Source: Alectoria sarmentosa (taxonomy: Eukaryota; Ascomycota; Lecanoromycetes; Lecanorales; Parmeliaceae). Taken from it: DNA of 27,070 nucleotides. The notes beneath the pieces were generated by a model, which was given only the letters and a program-made list of their open reading frames with translations, did not search any database and was not told the origin of the DNA. The DNA lies in contig WOGZ01000405.1 in NCBI GenBank assembly GCA_009733775.1, positions 1 to 27,070 of the forward strand. The letters are read 5' to 3'. Numbering within the stretch: position 1 is the stretch's first letter; each line of letters begins with the position of its first letter. The translations under genes and the position numbers were made by a program. Below, in pieces: positions 20,357 to 27,070 of the stretch.

Positions 20357-21482
20357 CTATTCCTCCTCTACAGCTACTCCAGGAGCAGGAGTCAGAGGTT
20401 TGATGTGCCCCTCCGCAAGCCTATACCCATCGTATTCCAGCACAAACGTCATCTCCTCGAACTTCTCCAGCGGGAGCATGATCCAATAAATCAAAGGTCG
20501 CAGCCCGTGAGCGGCGAACCCATAGGTTACCTTGTACGGAACAGGAAAAGACCGCACGGTGATGACGCATCTTTTCGAAGGGCTCACCTGTTGCATCATT
20601 TGGAGCGGTGCGCCTGGTGTATACTGCGCAGCTTCTGCTAGAAGGCCGAGGATGGCCATGAAGACGTCTCTGCTCTTGATCTGGTTGCCTGTGTAGGTAT
20701 ACATTATTGAGAAGCGACGGTCTCTGGGGTCGACTATCCGGCCCGTTGGATAAGGCGTCCCCACGGTCAAGTTCTTCGGAAATGCTTGCGTCAGGGCCAA
20801 ATCTGCGTTCGCAGGAAGTGCTGACGTCGAAACCAAGGTGGCGTCTGCGTTTGTGTTGTTTTCTGTTGCCGCTAACTTCAACTCTTTTATAGTCACAGTG
20901 CCAATCGCACGGTAATGCTGCTTCAGGGTGAGAACTGCTTCGTAGTAGAGATTGTCGTTGGCGACCTGCACCATCAGCTCCCAAAGACCTGTTACAACAT
21001 CACAGGTCCTCAGTTGTAATCGATCTCTAGGTTTCTGCGAATTCATGATGTCGATTTCCACGTCGTAACCCTCTCGCCATACTCCCTGACCGACTGCATA
21101 TGCTCGGTAACCCTCGGGACCGATAGGTCTGTTATACCAATCTGTCCGACCGATCGCGGACATGACATCGATAGCAGTCAGATACATTCCTAGAGCAAGT
21201 AATTTTTTACTGAAGTCGTGGTCGATACTTATGTCTATGCTGGGAGGAAGGCTCGGGGCCGTCAGGGAGACGCTGTGAGATTCTTCAGTCGACATTGATC
21301 AGTCTATAATTAAGACATGATATTTTGGCTTACTTTTTGAGACGGAAGGAGTCCGGTATGGTGTTATTCACGTCGATGATCTGTAAGGGAGTAACCTGTA
21401 ACGGGCTAGCCCATACTGAAATGAAATAAAGAAAGCAAGTTGGGAAAATTAGCACCGATTTCAACCCCATAATTAGGCTCAT
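20357..21482 (-). CDS. Secreted protein of unknown function, two exons
   Basis: Exon 1 is 21482-21334 and exon 2 is 21272-20357, joined across a 61-bp intron (donor GTAAGC, acceptor CAG) with matching phase. The product is 354 residues. Exon 1 supplies a signal peptide (MSLIMGLKSVLIFPTCFLYF, cleavage near Ala25). Exon 2 alone would begin at an ATG inside the intron and lack it, so the spliced model is preferred; start could also be the ATG at 21470. N-glycosylation sequons occur at NNT, NVS (formed at the splice), NNT and NLT. Two similar halves seem present, each with a helical stretch followed by a beta strand that ends in a GTVTIKEL- or EGHIKPL-like tail. No enzyme motif is visible. An effector-like or surface role is possible. 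Confidence 0.72.
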
Positions 21483-22046
21483 ATCTCCGGTCAATGATTT
21501 GATGCCTATGAAGATGCTTGGGAGTCGCAAGCAAGGGAATCCAATATGAAGGATTGGGAAATGCGCTGGGGAAACTTTGACCTTTACGCGGATGTCACGA
21601 ATCAATATTGACGTTAATGTCAGACAGCATCAAGCAAGGAAGAGGAGAAAAGGGTTGCAGGTTCGTTTGCGAGGAGAAAAGGTTAACGTGTAAACGTATG
21701 TCGCCAAAGAGGCTGAAGAGGGTTATTAGCGACACGCGAAAGCGCTTTTACTCTTCGCAACAACTAGCCGAGAAGCAAAACAAAGCTTGAGTGAAACCAA
21801 CGTCCCTACAGCTTTTTCGTTTGAAGACAGTATTGAAGTGTTTCCGTTGATGTACACCCACAAGCCATGCAACTCTAAAATGACCATGGTCGAACAAGGC
21901 GCGATGTCTTGGCCAGGTACGGCCAGCTTGCTGCGTAGTGTATTCCACAATCATAGAGACTTGGGTACACCTGAGTGGTTTCAGGAGTTCCCGAATGGTG
22001 ATAACCCATTCTGGCAGATATTTCGTTCCTTCTCCCATCAATGCTA
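21483..22046. other. Intergenic between secreted-protein gene and UCH remnant
   Basis: It contains the likely promoter of the minus-strand secreted-protein gene. Open frames here on both strands lack recognisable motifs. No gene is supported. Confidence 0.35.
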
Positions 22047-22850
22047 TCAGGAAGGGACTAGAGCTAAGAGGCTGAAGTTGACATTCGTGCCCTCCTCTCT
22101 ACGTATGAATTTTTCAATGGCTTTTAGTCCACAATCGTTTAGGAATGTCTTCACCGCTTCCCAGTACACCATGGTCGACCGGACCATTTCGATCTCCATC
22201 CATCTCATAGAGATGCCCACTTCTGAATGACTTGACAAAACACACGTACTGGAAGTCGACCTCATCTTCGGCATTCTCTGGCACATCCGAGTCACCTTGC
22301 AAAGCTACTGTGCGACTGACTCGATTTCTTTGGAGTTCTCGATGGCCTTGGCACGGTCCTTGGGCCCAAGGGGAATGCAACAGGTGAGGAGCTCCGCCAC
22401 GGTAAAGTTGGGAGCTATTGACGTAGTCAGAGCCAGGTGCCCAGAGCGCGTGTTGTGATGTAGTAATCATGTTCTCAGCGTCTCCATTGCATACAGCGTG
22501 CAAGAGGCCATGGAATCCGCAGGCGTTGTTGATTTTCTGCTTTAGCCAGATGCAATCTTCCGTCGAGCCCGAATCCTCGTGGTCCTGCTTCAGAGATTCC
22601 TCCAGCGTTTTCTCCTCTACGTATCCTTCTGATGTTGGAACACGAGGATCAAGGCTAGTACTGGGCGCCGGACAAGGCTCAACACGTCTGCGTCGAGTGA
22701 GAGAACATCTTGGAAGACGATGCTGAAGGATACGCATAGCCGGCGAAGGAGCTAGCTGAAGAAATCTGGGTCGCCTTAAAGTGGTATCCAATGTTTAGAG
22801 TAGCCCTTGGCGGTGTGATATGAGAGCGTTGCAAGGAGGCACGGAATGTA
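22047..22850 (-). pseudogene. Ubiquitin C-terminal hydrolase (UCH, peptidase C12) pseudogene
   Basis: UCH enzymes cleave small adducts from ubiquitin's C-terminus. Pieces of one UCH appear in order on the minus strand, in changing frames: KHWIPL, then FQDVLSLDADVLSL and RPVLALILVF, then the active-site block (WLKQKINNACGFHGLLHAVC, nucleophile Cys at about 22519-22521). After these come TVAELLTC and CIPLGPKD, DVPENAEDEVDFQYVCFVKS, GHLYEMDGD, and the C-terminus LKAIEKFIRREEGTNVNFSL. Lesions are in-frame TAA (22776-22778) and TAG (22752-22754), both one C-to-T from Gln, and frameshifts near 22637, 22410-22465, 22305 and 22143. The catalytic His before the YVCFV strand is Gln. No start codon is clear. 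The copy shows no introns. It is certainly non-functional as a UCH. Confidence 0.85.
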
Positions 22851-23153
22851 CCAACAGGTCACCACTTGCACAGCCTTCCCAAAAGGCTGAGGCCCACTGT
22901 GTTGTTTGAACCCACTCATTAGGTAGTAGACTCGCTTATATCGGTCATACGGAGGACTCATGTGGACCATGTGGGGTCGGCAAATGATCATGGGAGTAGT
23001 ACCCCTGAGTTCGCCACTTTTCGGTATGAAACCCATAGGAATTCGGTAATTGTCTGGGTTCGATTTCGGGGCCCCTTTGTCTTATATAAACTGAATCATG
23101 GCCGCCTTTATGCTTTTCTCTTTATGTTATTTAAACACGATCATTATCATAAA
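22851..23153. other. Boundary segment between UCH remnant and AT island 2
   Basis: Normal-composition DNA that ends abruptly where AT island 2 begins. Its minus strand stays open upstream of the UCH remnant, but with no recognisable homology. No gene is supported. Confidence 0.35.
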
Positions 23154-23357
23154 TGTTAAAATTAATATAAAGTTATATTATATAAGTGTATTAAATAAGA
23201 TAACTAAGTGAGAAGAAAATATGTATATAAAAAAAAGACATTTTTGTAAAAATAAATGTCTTTTTTAAAACACGTTAAACTTAATCGAATAGTGTTAAAA
23301 AAAGATAATGTTAAAAAGAAGTTAATTTTAATAAAAATGTAAAATACGCTCGAAACA
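23154..23357 (+). repeat. LTR-like repeat, copy 3, at the edge of AT island 2
   Basis: 204 bp, starting TGTTAAAATT and ending CGAAACA, so it has the TG...CA ends typical of LTRs. It contains GTCTTTTTTAAAACACGTTA and AATCGAATAGTGTTAAA, shared with copy 1 (8075) and, inverted, copy 2 (8664). It is the least RIP-damaged of the three at its ends and lies exactly at the junction of normal and AT-rich DNA, as expected for the outer LTR of an inserted element. Confidence 0.75.
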
Positions 23358-26300
23358 ATAATTATAATCATAATTTATTATTATTAAAATTATTCGATTA
23401 TTAATTATTTCGTTTTGCAATTTATTTTCGCAATAAATTATAAACTCGATTAATTTATTTATCAAATCATTATTAAACGAGATATCGTTATCGTTTTAAT
23501 GAAATAAAATATAATATTCGTTAATCGAGAAACGACGTTATTAAATCTTTACATTATTAAATAAAATTCGAATTCGTTAAATGAAAAACTTATAACATTT
23601 ATTAGAAGAAATAAAAAAATAAATATTAAAAATCGATTTAAACGATTTAAACAAGTCGTTACTAAAGCATTTATATATTAAATTATTTATTTTTAAAGTT
23701 TATAATTATAATAATTAAATTTAAATTTAAAAAATGTTTTTTATAAAATATAATATATAAAACATTATAAAAGAGATTAAAAAATGCTCGAATAATAATA
23801 AAAATATATATAATTAAATGTTTATAAATTGAAAATAATTATTATATTAATAATTAATGTAAAAGAAATGTAATAAAGTTATATAAATAATATAATTTTA
23901 TTTAAAAACGTATAAAATGAGTTAAAGTAACTTTATAAAATAAATAATAAAAAACGTTTATTAATAATATTATAACGATTCTTCGATTATATTAAAAATA
24001 GCGATAAATTAATCGATAAAATAATAATAATTTTAAAATAGTTAAATAATAAAATTTATAATTTTATATTGAATATAAAGTTATCGAATATATATTATAC
24101 GATAATAATCGTAAATGTATATTAAAAAAATAAATACGATATAACGAAGCATATTTTGAATTAAATCGATATTTTTATTATAGAATTAATTTTAAAATAA
24201 TTTCGTACGATAAAATAAGATATTAAACGTAAAAATAATTTAAATATCGTTAATATAAAAAAAAATCGTAATAGCAAATAAGATTAAAAAGATCGTTCGA
24301 AAAATAATAATTTCGTAAACGTCGAATATTTTAAAAGTAATAAAAAAGATTATTATAAATCGAATTGTTTCAATTTTAAGAAAAAAGGAAAAAAGGCGAA
24401 TAAAAATGATATTTCACGATTAAAAAATGATTATAAAAACCTTTAATAAATTTATAATTCGCTTTTTTAAACGAAAAAATAAAGTCGTTATTATAGTGAA
24501 AAAAGAGAATAATAATGTAAAAAAAATATCTCGTAAAAAATATGTTTAAATAATTACTTATAGTAAGTAAATTATAAAAATTCTCGAATAAATTATCGAC
24601 TTGAAAATTATACGTTATATAATATTTTAAAAGAATTTATTTATTGATATAACTCATTACGATGAAATAATAAAGTTTAATAATTAAAATAAATTATTAT
24701 ATAAAAACATAAACGATATTCGTATACGAGTCGATCGTTAAATATAAATTTTAAAAAATATACTTTATATATCGAACATAGAAATTAACTTATTATTTAT
24801 TATCACTTTTAATAAATATGAGTTTTTAATATACTTCGATAATTAAATAATATAAATTATTAATAAAAGAATAAATAATGTCGTCGTTTTTAATTATATA
24901 AAAAATGATTTTTATAAGTTAATTAATTGTAATTTTAATAAAACATTTATATTAAATAACCTCGAATAATCGCATTTATTACGAAGATTTTATTTGAATA
25001 TAAACACTTTATTTTTATAACATTCAAGTTAATGCATTAATGATTTAATTATTCGAAATTATATAAATTAAAGAATTTATATTTTTATATTTAAAAAGTA
25101 AATCGATTTGAGATTTTAAAAAATTTCGATTGCGACGTATATAATGTTATAAAAATAATTAAAATCATTAATATAAAGTTTTATATAAAGATTACGATAT
25201 TTATAATAATAATATATATCGACTTTTAAAATAAGTTTTTTATCGATAACATCAAAAAAGAATATATATATTTCGTATCGTTTATTAATAAAATAATTAA
25301 ACGAGCGATAATATAACTTATCGCATTTAAAATCGAAATTTATGATTTTTTAATTTACGAAATTAGATATTTATTAATTATAAATAAAAAGTTGATAATA
25401 TGCATTAATATTAATAATGTATTAAAATATAAAATTATTAAAAAAGAATTATATGATATAAATGTTTATATAAAGTTTATTTTTATTTATATCGTATATT
25501 AAAATAAAATTTCGAAAGAATTTAATAAAATTATAATTACGATAATTAAAGTAATATTTATATAATCGAAATTGTGATTATTTTTTTAAATAAAAGCGAT
25601 AATATACGCGTATTACATTTATAATAAACTTTTTATTAAAGAAAATAAATTGTTTAAAAAACAATAAATAAAAATAATGTTAGATTTTAATAATGAAAAA
25701 ATATTTAAATGCGTATATAAAGTATTTTTATTTAAAAAGAAACGACGAAATAAGTTATATAACGTAAATTATTTAAAAATGTATATTAAATATTATTTGA
25801 AAATCTCAATATCGTGTTTAAAAGTTTAATAAAAATCGATTCGAATAATTTATAAATGTGATTTTTAACGAGCATCGAAAAAGATTTAAAATTATTATTT
25901 AAAGATTTATTTTCGAAATTCGATTTCGTGCGTATAAAAATAATATTAATATTATTTAATAATAACGATATTATTAATAATATCGTCGAGATAATAAATA
26001 AATATATATTTAATAATAACGATAATTTAAAAAACGATAAAATTTCAATTAATAATATTATATCGTCGTAAATAAACGAATAAAATAATAATTTAAAAGA
26101 GTTTATATTAAAAAAAGACTTTTATTAAATAATCTTTAATTATTATAAAAAAGATTCGCAATTTCGATTATTAAATAATAATAATGAAAAAACTTATCTT
26201 TTCGCAATTAATAAAATTTCGAAAATCTTAAATATTATTTCAAATAAATATCGAATAATCGAAATTTCGACTTTTTAAATCAAGTTTAATTCGATTTTAA

Positions 26301-26544
26301 ATATTATTATTATAAATTTAACATTTATTTAAATATTAAAAAATAATATATAACGTTTTATAAAGTTTATAATTATGTTTATTAAATTGTTATATATTTA
26401 TAAAATAAATAATCGTATAAAATTCGATAAAATCTTTAATTTCAAAAATTAAATATATATTATATAATATATCGAATTTATAATTTATAAAAAAGTTATT
26501 AACGAATTTAATATATTTAAATAAAAAATTATTATTATTAAATA
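23358..26544. mobile_element. AT island 2: RIP-destroyed element, possibly LTR retrotransposon interior
   Basis: About 3.2 kb of extreme AT content in which most remaining cytosines are in CpG, and CpA/TpG are strongly depleted. That pattern is RIP of a formerly repeated sequence. Its start directly after an LTR-like repeat, and a length in the range of a retrotransposon interior, suggest a Copia- or Gypsy-type element, but no reverse transcriptase, integrase or protease motif survives that I can name. No second LTR in direct orientation is visible before 27070, so the element may be truncated, or the LTR reading may be wrong. Confidence 0.55.
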
Positions 26545-27070
26545 AACAAGTCAGGGCTTATGAATTAAATTTATGATATTTAAAAACAAACGATAACGAA
26601 ACGAACTTAAGACTTAACGTCGATCAAACTTTTTTTTCTTTTTTTTTTTTTTTCTCTTTCTTCGAACTGAAATTTTAAATTTATTAATATATTTAAATTA
26701 TAAATATAATAAAATTGTGAATGCATTAAATTTATAAATTTTATTTAAAATGCAAAAAATTGTTCTTTTGTTTAAATTTTAAATCTTTTTTTTTTGATTT
26801 TTTTTTTTAGAAAAGTTTTTGAAAAATTTTTAAAATTAGTTTTTTTTTTTGAATTAAATTTTAAATTTAATTATTTATTAAATTTATGAATTTTATGCAA
26901 ATTTGAAACGAATTGTGAATTTTTTCAATTTTCAATTTTCAATTTTTTTTCTTTTTTTAGATTTTTTTCTTTTTTTAAAATTTTTTCCCGAATTCGAATT
27001 TTACGTTTTACGATTTACGATTATTAAACGAGAAATTTACGTTTTTTATTAATTTTATCGTTATATCATT
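26545..27070. other. AT-rich, less RIP-like, low-complexity tract
   Basis: At about 26545-26565 the texture changes: CpA and TpG reappear (AAACAAGTCAGGGCTTATG). Long T runs follow (26629-26656, and several between 26780 and 26980), with a short TTTTCAA tandem at about 26925-26950. Two diverged copies of an ATTAAATTTATRAATTTTAT-like word lie at about 26726 and 26876, perhaps a degenerate tandem. It may be a separate repeat or noncoding spacer and continues past the window. Confidence 0.4.

Noticed and set aside
21284..21295. ATG at 21295 as the start of the larger secreted protein
   Set aside because: It lies inside a well-formed 61-bp intron. Splicing to exon 1 supplies a signal peptide in matching phase.
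22114..22791. 225-codon minus-strand frame as a real protein
   Set aside because: It only strings together pieces of the UCH remnant in one frame. Neighbouring UCH blocks continue in other frames, so it is a broken gene.
24360..24405. Possible retroviral-type zinc knuckle (CFNFKKKGKKAN) in AT island 2
   Set aside because: Three of the four CCHC ligands are absent, and the changes needed are not of the RIP type. A-rich sequence readily gives Lys/Asn strings like this.

Overview
The window looks like a gene-poor accessory stretch of a filamentous ascomycete chromosome, most likely a plant-associated Dothideomycete; the class is an inference. Genes carry short spliceosomal introns (about 50-85 bp) with CTAAC/CTGAC-like branch points. 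Blocks of ordinary composition alternate with extremely AT-rich blocks that look mutated by RIP (repeat-induced point mutation, CpA to TpA).

Layout. 1-171 is a purine microsatellite. 483-1301 (minus) is a heme-thiolate peroxygenase (UPO/chloroperoxidase family). Head to head with it, across a 1.3 kb divergent promoter, 2616-7309 (plus) is an 11-exon fatty-acid dioxygenase of the Ppo/linoleate diol synthase family. All ten introns can be placed and give an open 1352-residue protein. Its dioxygenase centre is intact, but the P450 half has lost the heme cysteine. About 7830-9330 is AT island 1, with two inverted copies of a ~200-bp LTR-like repeat. 9459-10331 (minus) is an F-box protein. 10.4-15.0 kb holds no clearly intact gene but has gene remnants at 11.8-12.25, 12.4-13.4 and 14.1-14.8 kb; two of these carry stop codons of the kind C-to-T change produces. 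15094-16103 (plus) is a three-exon short-chain dehydrogenase with a GC-AG intron. 16409-17062 (plus) is a small secreted protein. 17.1-20.3 kb is noncoding as far as I can see. 20357-21482 (minus) is a second, two-exon secreted protein. About 22047-22850 (minus) is a wrecked ubiquitin C-terminal hydrolase gene. 23154 to about 26545 is AT island 2, which opens with a third copy of the LTR-like repeat. 26545-27070 is AT-rich DNA of a different texture.

How it fits together. The most interesting unit is the divergent pair at the left. The dioxygenase should make fatty-acid hydroperoxides but seems unable to isomerise them in its own P450 domain. The adjacent gene encodes a separate heme-thiolate enzyme of a family that uses peroxides. 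A two-gene oxylipin module is therefore a reasonable hypothesis, not a demonstrated one. The rest resembles the repeat-flanked, effector-like compartment of a two-speed genome: secreted proteins of unknown function, RIP islands, and decayed genes.
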